Numbered from the stretch's first letter, positions 35,989 to 47,722 are shown. The stretch: DNA of 64,000 bases from Cannabis sativa (GCF_029168945.1 NC_083603.1:47316406-47380405); one strand, 5' to 3'. Translations and numbers: made by a program. The notes: generated by a model not told the origin, from the sequence alone.

Positions 35989-37516
35989 AGAGGGGTGTTT
36001 ATAAAATATCTAATTCAATTCAATCAGCATGATTTAATTTCATCTGCAAAATGAGGATATTGGTACTTGTGCGGATTAGATATTGATTGACAAGTAAAAA
36101 TAATCAATTCAATACATTACACAAATTTACATATATTTTAAAAATATATAGATATACAATTAATATTTAAATATAAAAAATAATAATTTTAAAAGCTAAT
36201 ACATATAACAAAAATATATTTCACAACTTAATAAATTAAGTATATAGTTCATTCTTATTTATAAGAAAATAAAATTAATTTCTTTATACACAATTGTTTT
36301 TTCTTTTTTTCTTTTTTTTTATAAAAAAATGACTTCATTAATTGATAAAGTAAATACAAACACCAATAAAACACTAACAACCTCACCCCGATCTCCAACT
36401 AGCAGCAAAAGACCCTAACAAGCAAAGCTATCTGCTTTGTAATCTAAGCAAATAGTTACTCTCCTGAATAGACATCTTTCTATTGTTTACAATTTGTATA
36501 TATACTTTATAATGTTCTTTGCATCATTTACAACCCCAAAAACTTACTTTGAGTAACCATTAAAAATACATCTATTTCTATTGAGTCAAAGATTGTATAT
36601 CACAACTGCCAAGATGGTGGTGTTGAACCTCTGGATTGGATCCTGCTCTTTCGCTGCAACCCAACCTGACCAACCCAAAAACTCAAGAGGTCAACCTCTG
36701 TATCCCATCCAACTAAAAACCAGATCCAGGACTTTATGAGACATAACACAATTGAAATAAAATGTGCTCATGAGTCTCTACATAAGCCTCACACACCGGG
36801 CATAAAGAAGATCTCAGCTTAATGTGAAACCGATTCAACTTGTCCCTAGTGAGAAGGTGAGAGTTCATCACTTGCCATAAAATAAATTTGTGTTCAAGCA
36901 CAAGTAACGAACTCCAAACAACTTTGTGATAATTGACCTGGTTTTAGACCAAAATGTTGTTGTATAACCAATTAGTCTTAAACCTGCCAGTTGTACATGC
37001 TTTAAGGATCTCAGATTTCAAAAAAAATTTCCTCAGATAACATAATTTGGGCCAATACCAACTTGAATCTGGTTTAAGATCATAAGTCCAGAAGCTCACC
37101 AACTTTAGATAGATGTTATCTATCCATTTAACCCAAAGAAGGTCCTGCTTTGTTGAAATCGCCCAAACATACTTGGCAAGAATAGACTGATTTCACTTGA
37201 CACCATCTTTAAAGCCAAGGCCACCATAGGCTTTCGGAAGGCAAACTTTCTCCCAAGAAGTAATTTTTTTTCTTCATCCTTTGAATTTGTTATTTTTTGT
37301 TTCATTTGTTGTTGGAAACATAAATTAATAATAATTTTTTTATTTTGTTGTTAGTTATGAAAAAATATATTTTTTAATAAATATTAAATAATTTAATATT
37401 AACAAGTAATTAATTCAAAATAACCGATCAAATCCGCACTTTTGTATATTGGATTGGACCCAAAATGTTCACTATGAGAAAAATAGTGCGGATTAGATTG
37501 GATGAACACCTCCTAC
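35989..37516. mobile_element. hAT-like element carrying a nested LINE
   Basis: The left end TAGAGGGGTGTTTATA and the right end GGATGAACACCTCCTA are imperfect inverted repeats of the TAGGGGTGTTCA type frequent in plant hAT MITEs. The AT-rich body is split by the LINE copy at 36297-37275. An 8-bp duplication is not clear. Confidence 0.45.
36297..37275 (-). pseudogene. 5'-truncated LINE with zf-RVT C-terminus and poly(A)
   Basis: The - strand encodes, with few interruptions, the C-terminal zinc-binding region of a plant L1 polyprotein: GGLGFKDGVK at the upstream end, WVKWI, then LCPVCEAYVETHEHIFFQC (C-x2-C-x7-H-x4-C). It runs out into an A-rich tail, seen as T-runs at 36297-36325. Plant LINEs insert by target-primed reverse transcription, which explains the 5' truncation and tail. 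Confidence 0.8.
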
Positions 37517-37517
37517 T

Positions 37518-38290
37518 GAGAGATCTCCAAGAAGCACACCAAATTTGGTGTCGAAAATTATTTCTACTACTCAAAATTACACTAAAAAAATATTACTTAT
37601 TATTATATTAATTTTATAATAAAATAAAAATAATTATAGTATTTACATTTAAATTTATACACAATAAATTAAAAGGTATTTTTACAATGTACCTCTCAAA
37701 AGAGTCATGCGTGCAATAGAGTATGAATTTTATTTTTTGCGTGTTAAATTTTTCTGAATTTTTTCAAAATTTTACAGTATCTTAAATAATTATAATATAC
37801 ATGACCATGAAAAAAATAGACAAATTCTACAATGCATTAGGGGTCTACTGATGCACCCCCTATCTATTTCAGCATATGAGAGAATTTTTTCGTCTAATTT
37901 TTTTCATGGTCGTCTACGTTGTATTTATTTAGGATATCCTCCAAAATTTTAAATTTTTTTTTTTAAAAAAATAACACGTCGAAAATAGGATTCAAACAAT
38001 TTATTTTATGCACGTATAAAATAAAAGAGTTTCGCGTGCAACAGACTATTTGAACTCTATTTGTGGCGTGTTAAATTTTTCTTAATTTCTCAAAATTTTA
38101 TTGGATGTCTTAAATAGCTATAACGAAAACGACCATATACAAAAATTAAGCTAAAAAATCTTCTCTGATGCAACAAATAAAAGTATATCGATAGATCCAT
38201 TTTAAAGGAGTGCATTGTAAAAGTAATTTTTTTAATCTTATAAATACAAATAATTATATCAATATCTATAAATAGCAAAATCTAAGTATG
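37518..38290. mobile_element. PIF/Harbinger-like copy (truncated, inverted relative of 43175-43989)
   Basis: The first ~180 bp match the reverse complement of the right end of the element at 43175-43989 (CACCAAATTTGGTGT..., AAAATTATTTCTACT, TTACACTAAAAAAA, GTACTTTTACAATGTA-like). The interior shares the GTGCAATAGAGT and TTTTTCATGGTCG segments. The far end is not recognisable. Confidence 0.6.
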
Positions 38291-38322
38291 AGAGATCGAG
38301 CAAGACAACACCATTATAAAAA

Positions 38323-38728
38323 GCCTATAATTAGGATTTTTTTTACCCCCAAACTTTGACATGTATCAAATCATGCCCCTTGAACTTTTAAGGTCGTTAA
38401 AAATGTCCCTTGAACTATTGAGATTGTTGAATTTAAGGACTTTGTCCAATTTTAGTAAAAAAATTCTAACATGGATGAAATTTCAAGTGATATGATTTAA
38501 TACATGTCAAAGTTCGATGGGGCATGATTTGATAGGTATCAAAGTGTGGGGAGCATGATTAAGTACATAAATAATCACTGAAATAGTACTAAAATTGAAT
38601 GGAATTAGACAAAAATCTTTAAATCTAACAATCTCAATAGTTTAAGAGGAATTTTAACGGTCAAAAAAAATTCAAGGAGCATGATTTAGTACATGTTAAA
38701 ATTTAGGAGACGAAAATCCTAATTAGCC
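38323..38728. mobile_element. Mutator-like MITE, copy 2
   Basis: Same inverted-repeat element as 18822-19217, 406 bp. It is flanked by TTATAAAAA and ATATAAAAA (8 of 9 identical). Confidence 0.8.
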
Positions 38729-38886
38729 ATATAAAAAATAACCACACGTATACTCGAAATGAACTACATACTTTTCTAAATTTTTAAGAAATTATTTGAA
38801 AAATACTTACCCATTATTATGGGAAATGAACATGTTCATGTTTTCTATGGTGGACGAGGAGCTTATTGGCCATCGTGGTAACTCCG

Positions 38887-38905
38887 GAGAGAGAGAGAGA
38901 GAGAG
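38887..38905. repeat. (GA)n microsatellite
   Basis: An uninterrupted GA run inside a short GC-richer block (38870-38945). That block otherwise shows no clear gene. Confidence 0.9.
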
Positions 38906-38949
38906 TTTGTTTCTAATATTTCTAAAAAATTAAACGGAGAGGTAATTTT

Positions 38950-40590
38950 GGTATAAGGGAATTAATATTAGCATAAAATAGTATAAGATAACAAAGGATA
39001 ATTAATTTGATATATATTAGGGGATTTTTTTATGCATAATTAATGAAATTTCTTAATATAAATACATGTGTGTATATATTATATATTGTTTATTGATTAT
39101 CATATTGTACTAAAAGATGCACATATAAAGTTGTTTATATGATATTTTTGGTTATATACATTGCTACCGTGACAGCAATTTCTATTGCGCACTAAAAATC
39201 GTTACTACCATTTTCTTAGCAATGTAAACATGTTCTATATGGTGATATTATGAGGTGGATGGTTGGTTGAGGACTTGGTTCATTGGCTAGCCAATCTCCT
39301 CATCCACATTGGCACTTGTCAATTTTGTATGACTCTTTATTTGGACAATTTCCTTTTGAATGATGTTGTCGATTCAATTTAGAGTATTGTTATGTAATTG
39401 TATGGTTTCACTATAGTAAAAATCACTATTTTTGTCAATTTTACTCCAGCATATCAGTCAATTGTATCGGTTAATTGGTAGAATTGATGTATATTAATAT
39501 AGATAGAAAGGGGAAAGTTGTTGCGTCTCTTTCCAACCAAAGCTATTGAAAAGTAGTATCAATGCAAAACTAACATAAATGAGTGTAAAAATCAAATTTT
39601 ACACATTTTCATCAGTTTTGCATTGACTCAACAGAAACAAAAATTAAAAAAAAAAAGTCAAATTTGGCCACCCTTGAGCCTAGATCTAATCATAGATAAC
39701 TGAAATAAATCATAGATCGATAATTACCATTGGTTGCTTGCAAGAAAAAACTAAATAGCAAATTTTGAGGTGAGAGATCGAGCAAGAGAGAGATCTGAGT
39801 GAGATGGATAACACTACTAGGGATGGAAATGAGGCGGGACATGCTCCCATATTCCCATCCCCATTAGTTATTTGAATTCTAGTCCTTACCTCCATCCTCT
39901 TGCGTATATTCTCCATCAGCGACGCGGTAATCTCCATGGGATGCATTTATTTTAAAAATAATGAAATGTATAAATAAAAAGGATAAATGTATATAAATAT
40001 AATAATATTATGTCAATAATTTAAAGTACCAAATATTATCCAAAATAAAATAGAAATATTTAAATATTACTAATATGTAATAAAAATTTGATAAAGAAAC
40101 ATGCATAATAACTAAAATACTATTAAAAATATATAACAATCAAACTAGGTATGTTAAAGTAGAGGTGTTATTTTTATTCCTATTCCTGCCCTGTTTGACA
40201 TTCAAGAAAGAAAAATTATCCCTATATATGTCCACCCATTCCTTGTTTAGGCGGAGAATTTCCGTCCCAATAGGGTCGGGTACCCCTAAGCTCTGTCACC
40301 ATTGGTAAGATTTCTATCTTTACTACGAATTTAAATGGGGTAGATCAGTTCCAACCACCTAATAACATTTTGGCTCGTCCCGTAAGCATTTTGAATTGGA
40401 GCAAGTTAGCTCACTCAGATTTACCATGGTGGGCTTGATTCGGCACAATTTTTTTTTAAAAAAAAAAAATTAAGAACATATACTTCAGACCCATCTGAAC
40501 TCTAACTACCATGAACAATAGTGAAAAAAAGTAGTTCTCGACTGTGGCTTGTTGAGAAACCACCAAGATTGAACAAAGTAGTGGAAAAAT
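38950..40590. other. Intergenic stretch, possible hAT-like remnants
   Basis: No gene is recognisable. A TAGGGATGGAAAT end at 39818 and GGGTCGGGTACCCCTA text near 40285 resemble the ends of common plant hAT MITEs. An inverse TTTTTCCATCCCTA occurs at about 41558-41571. No matching target duplications were found, so element borders are left open. Confidence 0.35.
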
Positions 40591-40592
40591 AA

Positions 40593-40959
40593 GGCTAATT
40601 AAGATTTTTGCATCCTGAACTTTGACATGTACCAAATCATTCCCTCTGAACTTTTAAGGTCGTTAAAAATGCCCCTGAACTATTGAGATTGTTGGATTTA
40701 AGGACTTTTGTCTAATTTCATTCAGTTTTACTATTTCAGTGATTGTTTATGTACTAAATCATGCTCCCCAGATTTTGATATCTACCAAATCATGTCCCTC
40801 GAACTTTGACATGTACTCAATTATGGCCCCTAGAACTTTCATCCATGTTAGACTTTTTTACTAAAATTGGAAAAAAAAATTCTTAAATCCAACAATCTCA
40901 ATAGTTTAGGGGGTATTTTTAACGACCTTAAAAGTTCAGGACAAAAATCCTAATTAGCT
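40593..40959. mobile_element. Mutator-like MITE, copy 3
   Basis: Same family as 18822-19217, 367 bp. It is flanked by GAAAAATAA and AAAAAATAA (8 of 9). Confidence 0.8.
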
Positions 40960-41162
40960 AAAAAATAATGATATCATTTCCTATAGTTGAGATCAAAAAT
41001 GTGTTATTTCACGATGAGATTGAAAGCAATTATCTTTGGGATATGGCTTTTATCAAACACGAAAAATTACTAAGTATATCAATAGATTGATGATTTTTTT
41101 TTAAAAAAAAGAAGCTAAATGGGGCAGGTCAAAATCCAACTCGGATAAAATGTAACAGGTCA

Positions 41163-41490
41163 CACTACAAAAATTTTTACTTTTAGTTACAACAAAACTT
41201 GTGACTAAAAGTAAAAAAGTTGTGACTAATTATAAATCATTATTCCTAAGTTGTGATTAAAAAGTTCGTGGCTAAAAGTATTAGTCATAAAATTTACAAT
41301 TTGTTGTGACTAAATATGTTTTTAGTCACAATACTTATTGTGACTAAAATTAAATTAGTGACAACTTGTAGCTAAATACTATGTTTTAGTCACAAGTAAC
41401 TTTTTGTTGTGACTAAAAATCACCTTTAGTCACAAAAAATATATGTTGTGATTAAAAAATTGCCACTAAACGTAGCTATTTTTTGTAGTG
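41163..41490. mobile_element. CACTA-type MITE
   Basis: Starts CACTACAAAAATTTTTA and ends TTTTTTGTAGTG, with a perfect 3-bp TCA duplication (41160-41162, 41491-41493). The interior is built of repeated TTGTGACTAAAA and TTTTAGTCACAA units in both orientations, typical of subterminal transposase-binding repeats of CACTA elements. Confidence 0.88.
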
Positions 41491-41924
41491 TCAGGGCAAA
41501 TGACCCAAATGCACCTTGACGAGGCGAGCCCTTGTTCCAACCCAAAAAACTAGGTATTTTTTCCATCCCTAATCTCATCACCAATTAATTTTTAAGATAA
41601 AAATGTATAATTATTATTGTTATCCTTTAAACCATTAAATGATAATACATTTGCTTCAGAATAAATAAATAAACTTTCATTCTTTTTCTAAAAAAAAAAC
41701 AAAAACAAAAATAAAAGTATTATTTAGCTTCATAACTTAAAAATTATTTTATATTTAAAAAATAGAAAAACAACTTTTAAAAACTAATAGGGGTCGTTTG
41801 GTCAATTTTTTTAAAAATTGAGTTTTAAAAAACTAGAAAACAAAAAACATCAAAATGTAGTTTTAAATTTTTAAAAATAATTTTTATGTCTAACATAATA
41901 TATTTTACAATTTTGCTTACATAC

Positions 41925-42430
41925 TCAGACACTGGACCTGGACCATGGAACCGGACCCAGACCCCAGACCTCGACCCCGACCACGACCCGACCTAGACCC
42001 TAAACCTGGACTTGGACCCTGGACTCGGACTTGAACCCCGACCTCGACACAGACTCGGACCCGAACCTGGACCCCGGACTCGGACTTGGATGTCGACTCG
42101 AACCCCGGACACCGGATCCTTTCCTCAGACCTCGACTTGGACTCCAAACACCTGACCCCAACCCCGAACTCTAACCTAACCTGGACTAGGACCCGTACCC
42201 TAAAACTGGATCCAGACCCTAGCCTAGGTTCGGGTTCAGGGCCGGGTCTGTGACTGGGCCTAGGTTTGGGGTCTGGGATCAAGTCTAGGTTTAGGGATTG
42301 GGTTTGGGGTCCGGATCTGGGTCTAGGTTTCAATTTGGGTCTAGGTCTAGGTTTGGATTTGGGTTCGGGCTGAGATCCGAGTTCGAGTCTGGGTCTAGTG
42401 GGGTTCGGTACAAGGTTAGATGAGTTCATG
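41925..42430. repeat. Mirrored hexanucleotide block (GGACCC / GGGTCT)
   Basis: The first half (to about 42200) is C-rich on the + strand with degenerate GGACCC and GACCTC units. The second half is G-rich with GGGTCT, GGTTTGGG and TCTAGG units. It is thus an inverted pair of short-period arrays. The period keeps a 170-codon frame open on the - strand (Pro/Arg/Gly/Ser-rich), which I judge spurious. The flanks (GTTTGGTCAA near 41808, TTGAGCGAAAC near 42507) are weakly inverted and may be the ends of the host element. Confidence 0.75.
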
Positions 42431-42643
42431 TCATAGTATGGTATAGAATATTATTTTTTTTTTTTTTTGTAAAAAAAAAATCTAAAAATAATAATTTTAA
42501 AAAACTTGAGCGAAACACTATTAAATTTTTAAAATAATAAAAAATAGTTTTTTATTCTCACTTTTAAAAATACAATTCTCAAAACTAAAAACTAAAAACA
42601 TAAGCAAAAAACCTCAAAAACTTTCCTTCCATCTTTTTTTCTT

Positions 42644-43034
42644 GGCTAATTAGCAATTTTCCCCCCCAAACTTTGACATATACCAAATTATGCCCCCTAA
42701 ATTTTTTTGGTCGTTAAAAATTCTCCCTAAACTATTGAGATTGTTAAATTTAAGGACTTTTGTCTAATTTCATTTAATTTTACTGTTTCAAGTACTAAAT
42801 CATGCTCCCTAGACTTTGATATATACCAAATCATGCCCCTCAAACTTTTATATATATGTATTAAATCATTCTCCCTGAACTTTCATCCATGTTATAATTT
42901 TTTTACTAAAATCAAATAAAAGTCCTTAAATTTAACAATCTTAATAGTTCAGGGGGAATTTTTAACGGCCAAAAAAGTTCAGGGACATGATTTAGTACAT
43001 GTCAAAATTCGGAGAAAAAAATTACTAATTAGCT
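42644..43034. mobile_element. Mutator-like MITE, copy 4
   Basis: Same family, starting GGCTAATTAGCAATTTT and ending ACTAATTAGC. T-rich flanks are compatible with, but do not prove, a 9-bp duplication. Confidence 0.75.
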
Positions 43035-43174
43035 TTTTTTTTTTTTATTTTTATTTAAACGTTTATATATTACAATAATACCTAACCTACAACTCCAACT
43101 GAGCATCTTTAACACAGAACTTCATTCCATCCACCATTATCATTTTCACTTCCCAAGCATTGTCTAAGGTATTA

Positions 43175-43989
43175 GAGCAGCTCCAACGACGCGGCATAAA
43201 TGCATATATGCCGTGGTTAATGCTCCAAGGAGGCAACAATTGTGACTGCAAATTGAGGGTTTGTCTACAGTGCACGGCATATATGCCGTGCACTGTAGCC
43301 ACGGCATATCTTTTTTTTTTTTTTTTAATAATTTAATTAATATTTATATATATTTATAAAATTAAGAATTATTTTTTAGGAAATTTTTTAATACACATTT
43401 TTAAAAGTGATGTACGAATCTACTCCTATTTATTTCGGCACCCGATAAACTTTTTTAGTCTATTTTTTTTATATAGTAGTGTATATTATAATTATTTAAG
43501 ACATCCTGTAAAATTTAAAAAAATTTAGAAAAATTTAATACGCCGAAAATAAAGCACTTCTTTAAAAGTGGTGCACTGATTTACTCCTACCTGTTTCGGC
43601 ATTCGGGAGACTTATTTAGTCTATTTTTTTTATGGTCGCGTACATTATAGTTATTTAAAACATCTTGCAAAATTTTAAAAAATTTAAAAAAATTTAACAT
43701 GCCGAAAATAAAATTCAAACTTTCTGTTGCGTGACTCTTTTATTTAGAAGAATACATTGTAAAAGTACCTTATAATATTTATTTTTGTGTAAATTTAAAT
43801 GTGAATATCATAAATTATTTTTTGTTAATTAATATGATATTATTTTTTTAATTTATTAAAAATTAATATAATAATAATGAATATTTTTTTTAGTGTAATT
43901 TTTAGTGTTGTGGTTGGAGTAGAAATAATTTTTGACACTAAATTTAGTAATAGTGTAACACCAAATTTAGTGTCTCTTTGGAGATGCTC
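43175..43989. mobile_element. PIF/Harbinger-like element (TSD TTA) with long palindrome
   Basis: The ends GAGCAGCTCCAACG and TTTGGAGATGCTC are inverted, with perfect TTA duplications (43172-43174, 43990-43992). The left subterminal part holds a perfect 34-bp palindrome (43265-43298) and further GGCATATATGCC-like units. The interior has two ~150-bp direct repeats (43400-43560 and 43565-43720). No transposase frame was found. Confidence 0.75.
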
Positions 43990-44279
43990 TTAGTGCGTTT
44001 GGAAATTGGAACCCATTTTCAATTTCTGACAAACACTAAAGAAATGCTCTGGCCGTGACCAGTTTATTTTGCCAAGGGCCAATGTGCATGTACAACACCT
44101 AATATTACACGTCACCTTCATTATTACAATTGCAACAATACTGTCAACTTGCATATTTATTATTGGAATAATTAATAAGAAAAACTTTAATATTCTCCTT
44201 TACTGTTACGGGCAGCTTACTGATAATCTCATTGCCCAACCACCATAGCTTCTTCTAGTGTCTACCCTGCCCGCTGCCC

Positions 44280-44810
44280 GAACCATAACTCCAAAGCCTT
44301 GAAAGTTTTGCCCTAGATGAGGTTTTGGTTCCTTATATAAGACAACATAATACACACTACTTTCTCCACACAGCCTCCTTCAGCTTCTCTCATCTTGGTC
44401 TTTTTCTTCCCATATCTTTCTTCCATTTCAACCAACTAAACCTTGGTTTTTATAGATTTACATACATACTTGGGACCCCATCTCTTTTTTTTTTTTTTCA
44501 AATGATAATGATTGATATTTGAGGTGAAAACAGATCTCATATATATATATATTTTTATATATGTAAATGTATTAATTGTTTTTATAAAAAGGAATGTGCA
44601 AAGCTTCCATCCGCATGCTGCAGCATTTGATAGTAGCGCGGCCATAGTTTGCACAGATCAAACTCATAAAATGAAAAGTATATTTTGCTTTTTATTAGCT
44701 TTTCATTCTGTAAGAGGTTTTTTTCAAGTTATTTCATACCAAAACCTCTTCAGATGTACACAAGCATACATCTCAAACTTACTTTTTTTTTTTTATTATT
44801 ATTTTTAATA
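44280..44810 (+). promoter_or_regulatory. Orphan promoter-like island
   Basis: A TATA box (TATATAA, 44334-44340) is followed by a CT-rich, leader-like stretch (44357-44440). Further on, a 61-nt imperfect hairpin (44595-44655) has outer arms TGTGCAAA and TTTGCACA. No convincing protein follows; the longest frame (44512-44808) looks random. It could be a non-coding transcript or a gene relic. Confidence 0.3.
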
Positions 44811-45394
44811 AATAAGAAATTAAATTAGATATTTAAGTTTTTCTATTTGAATGGGGCGATGGTGTTATTTTATTTATTGAGATTTTTTATTAGTTCAAAA
44901 AAGTTGACTGGGTTTTGAAAGTTTAGATGTCACATCAGACAACGACATCGGGTGCATGTGCTTTATAGAAAGAGTTAAGAAAAATATGAAAAAGTGGTTC
45001 TTTCCATCTATAGTAAATACTGAGTGGGTCCGGTGGTCGGGTCGGGTCGGGCTAGTAGGAATACCTTGCCCTTAATGTTTAATGGGAAATTTAGATGGTA
45101 TACTAACTTTTTTTATTTTTTTACAAAAATACTGTCAGCGGTATTTTTTTTTTACTTTTTTACTGTATTTATTTATAAGTTCTGTACTGCAGTATACTGT
45201 GTTAAACTTTTATTGTTATTTTTTAGTTATTCTACTGTTGTTTTGAGTTGTTATGTTTTGTGTTCTACTGGTGTTTTATAAAAACACAGTACCTTTGGAA
45301 ATTTTTTCGTGTGACAGTATTAAGTTAACTCAAATTCCAGTATTTTCTAAATATCTGTTCGAAAAAAGTACATTAAAATGGTATTTATTTAAAA

Positions 45395-46375
45395 GGTAAT
45401 TAATTTAGACTCTGTATTTTGTAAAAATTATCAATTGGACTTTCTATTTTGTTAAATAATAAAATAGATTTTATATTGTTTAAAATTGTACAAATAAGAT
45501 TTTGAATTAATTTTTTATCAAAATAAAACTTAATAATAATTTGATCTAAAGATGTTACGATAAAATTGGTTACATTTTCTGTATATGTTCCTGTTAGAAA
45601 TTGTCTTAAAATTAGGAGTGTTCACAGATTTGTTTGGTCCGAATTTTTATAATTTTCGGACTAAACCAGCATAATGGTTTGTGAATATTAGAAACAAACT
45701 AGACCATTAAATTTGTCAAATCAAACCAAACCATTAAGAACGGTTTGGTTTGGTTCGAAACCAAAGATTAAATAAAATTTATAATTATTCATATTTTTTT
45801 AAAGTAAATATACTATTTTTACTAAGTTTTTAATTTTATTTTTTAAAATATATATTTAACATGATAAGTAATAAATATATAATATATAAATAACGATATA
45901 AAAATATTCTCAAAAGTCATACATAACATAAAAATCTAAAATTTATGCAATAAAAAACTTGACACTCAAGAAAGTTCAAAATTATACATATAGTCATATA
46001 TAAAATATATATAAATTAATTATTTATTGTAAACGGTTTGGTCCAGTTTAACCGTTAACTATTTATTACGAACCGCAACTGAACCATTATACCATAAACG
46101 ATTCGGATTGACCAAACTACCAAAACAGTTTCTTCGATTACGGTTTAAAGTGGTTTGAATTGTCGTGGTTTGAATTTGAACCGCTATTTTCTAGTTTATA
46201 TGAACAGCCCTACTTAAAGTTATTATATTAAAAAATAAATTTTTGAAAGTTGAGCTTATAATCTTATTTTTTTATCATTTTGAAAAATATAAAGTATATT
46301 TTATCATTTAACAAAACAGAGAGTCCAATTAATAGTTTTTACAAAATATAGGGTTAAAAATAATTTTTATTTTTA
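45395..46375. mobile_element. Inverted-repeat element, copy A, split by a hAT MITE
   Basis: The ends GGTAATTAATTTAGACTCTG and TTTTTACAAAATATAGGGTT mirror each other. With the inner hAT MITE removed it aligns to the intact copy B at 47243-47606, including TTCTATTTTGTTAAATAAT and CATTTAACAAAACAGAGAG. Confidence 0.75.
45613..46212. mobile_element. hAT-type MITE nested in copy A
   Basis: The ends TAGGAGTGTTCA and TGAACAGCCCTA flank 600 bp of AT-rich sequence with repeated GGTTTGGTTTGG-like text. The 8-bp duplications CTTAAAAT and CTTAAAGT (one mismatch) match the empty site in copy B (CTTAAAGT at about 47448). Confidence 0.82.
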
Positions 46376-46439
46376 TTTAATTATTTTTGAATAAAAATCA
46401 TAAGATCTATTAATTAATAAATTCGTTCAAAACAATAGA

Positions 46440-46785
46440 ACACACTTAGTTCTCCAATTGAAGCACACAACCTGTAGAGAAATAAGAGTCTCTTGCCAAG
46501 CAATGAGCCAACTTATTTGCAGATCGTTTTACAAAACACAAATTGTGAAGGCATAAAATACCGCTCTGGATCGCTTGGACACACACCAAGCTATATGTTT
46601 CCAACATGACTCTATCCCACGAATGAGTTGCAATCTAACTCAATGCTTCTTTAATGCCTATTATCTTAGAAATTTTAGGTTGAACACATCCAATCTTCCC
46701 CTTCTTGAATGCTTCTACCATAGCACCATGATGATTCTGAGCTACACAACCCATGCCAAAAGACAAGACTCGAACCAGAAAAACT
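46440..46785 (-). pseudogene. RNase H-like (RVT_3) domain relic
   Basis: The - strand reads GCVAQNHHGAMVEAF, then IGIKEALS, HSWDRVMLET, SLVCVQAI and FVKRSANKLAHCLAR. This is the order and spacing of the RNase H-like domain found in plant LINE-derived and RVT_3 proteins. One stop and at least one frameshift are present, so it is a relic. Confidence 0.75.
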
Positions 46786-46885
46786 AAAAGGAAAAGACTA
46801 AAAAATCATGTCAAAAGACAAGACGAAAGAACCATGTCAAAAGACAAGACTAAAGAACTATGTCAAAAAATAAGACTAATGGAAA
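46755..46885. repeat. ~29-bp tandem repeat
   Basis: Units containing ATGTCAAAAGACAAGAC and RAAGAAC are repeated about four times with variation, starting at the upstream end of the RNase H relic. Confidence 0.7.
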
Positions 46886-47242
46886 AACTAAATTAGTTTC
46901 AACACATAAACACGATCATAACATTAAAATTAATTAAGGAATGAACTCCTTATAATTTTAACCCCATAAAAACATTAATTGGAATTAAACTAATAATAGT
47001 AAATTAAAATTACCACTTGCAACTTTTTTTAATAATAATTAAACTAATAATTTTTTTATTTAATTATTAAAATTATATTATAGGGCTAAGACTAGGTGTT
47101 ATATTTTGTAGAGTTTTTCAGTTCTTATTTTATTTTTTTTTTAATAATTTTGTACTTATTTATTACCACTTGCAACTTTTTTTTTAATTATAAATAATTT
47201 TCAGTTACAAAAATAAGACTTTTTTATTTGGATTTTATTTTG

Positions 47243-47606
47243 GGTAATTACCATTTTAGATTTTGTATTTTGTAAAAGTTATTAATTTGACTTTCTATTT
47301 TGTTAAATGATAAAATAGATCCTATATTTTTTAAAATTATACAAATAGGATCCTAAACTGATTTTTTTTTTTTTTTGTTAAAATAAAACTTAAGATGTTA
47401 TGACAAAACTGGTTATATTCTCTGTATCTGTTTGTGTTAGGAATTGTCTTAAAGTTAGTTATATTAAAAAATAAAATTGTTGAAAATTGAGCTCAGAATT
47501 TTATTTTTACCATTTTGAAAAATATATGATTTAATTTATCATTTAACAAAATAAAGAGTCTAACTAATAATTTTTACAAAACATAGAGTTCAAAATAGTA
47601 TTTACC
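47243..47606. mobile_element. Inverted-repeat element, copy B (uninterrupted)
   Basis: GGTAATTACCATTTTAGATT at the left is mirrored by CAAAATAGTATTTACC at the right. Inner mirrored segments (TTGTAAAAGTTATTAATTTG and inverse) give a terminal inverted repeat of ~75 bp. It provides the empty-site reference for the hAT insertion in copy A. Confidence 0.78.
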
Positions 47607-47722
47607 CTTTTATTTTTGACATTCTAAAATATTTAGAATATTTTGAAAAGTTATATATAATCTTAAATAATTGCAATTTATATAAAATAAAAATTAGATT
47701 AAAAATAAATAGTATAATGTTA

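Noticed and set aside
39818..41571. A single large hAT element from TAGGGATGGAAAT to TTCCATCCCTA
   Set aside because: The ends mirror each other, but the flanking 8-mers (AACACTAC and ATCTCATC) do not match and the body contains other MITEs. The pairing may be accidental.
41917..42429. 170-codon Pro/Arg/Gly/Ser-rich frame on the - strand
   Set aside because: It results from hexamer repeats that lack stop codons in this phase. The composition changes at the repeat inversion, as expected for non-coding DNA.
44595..44655. microRNA precursor
   Set aside because: The stem is short and interrupted, and neither arm matches a mature miRNA I recognise. Reported only as a weak hairpin.
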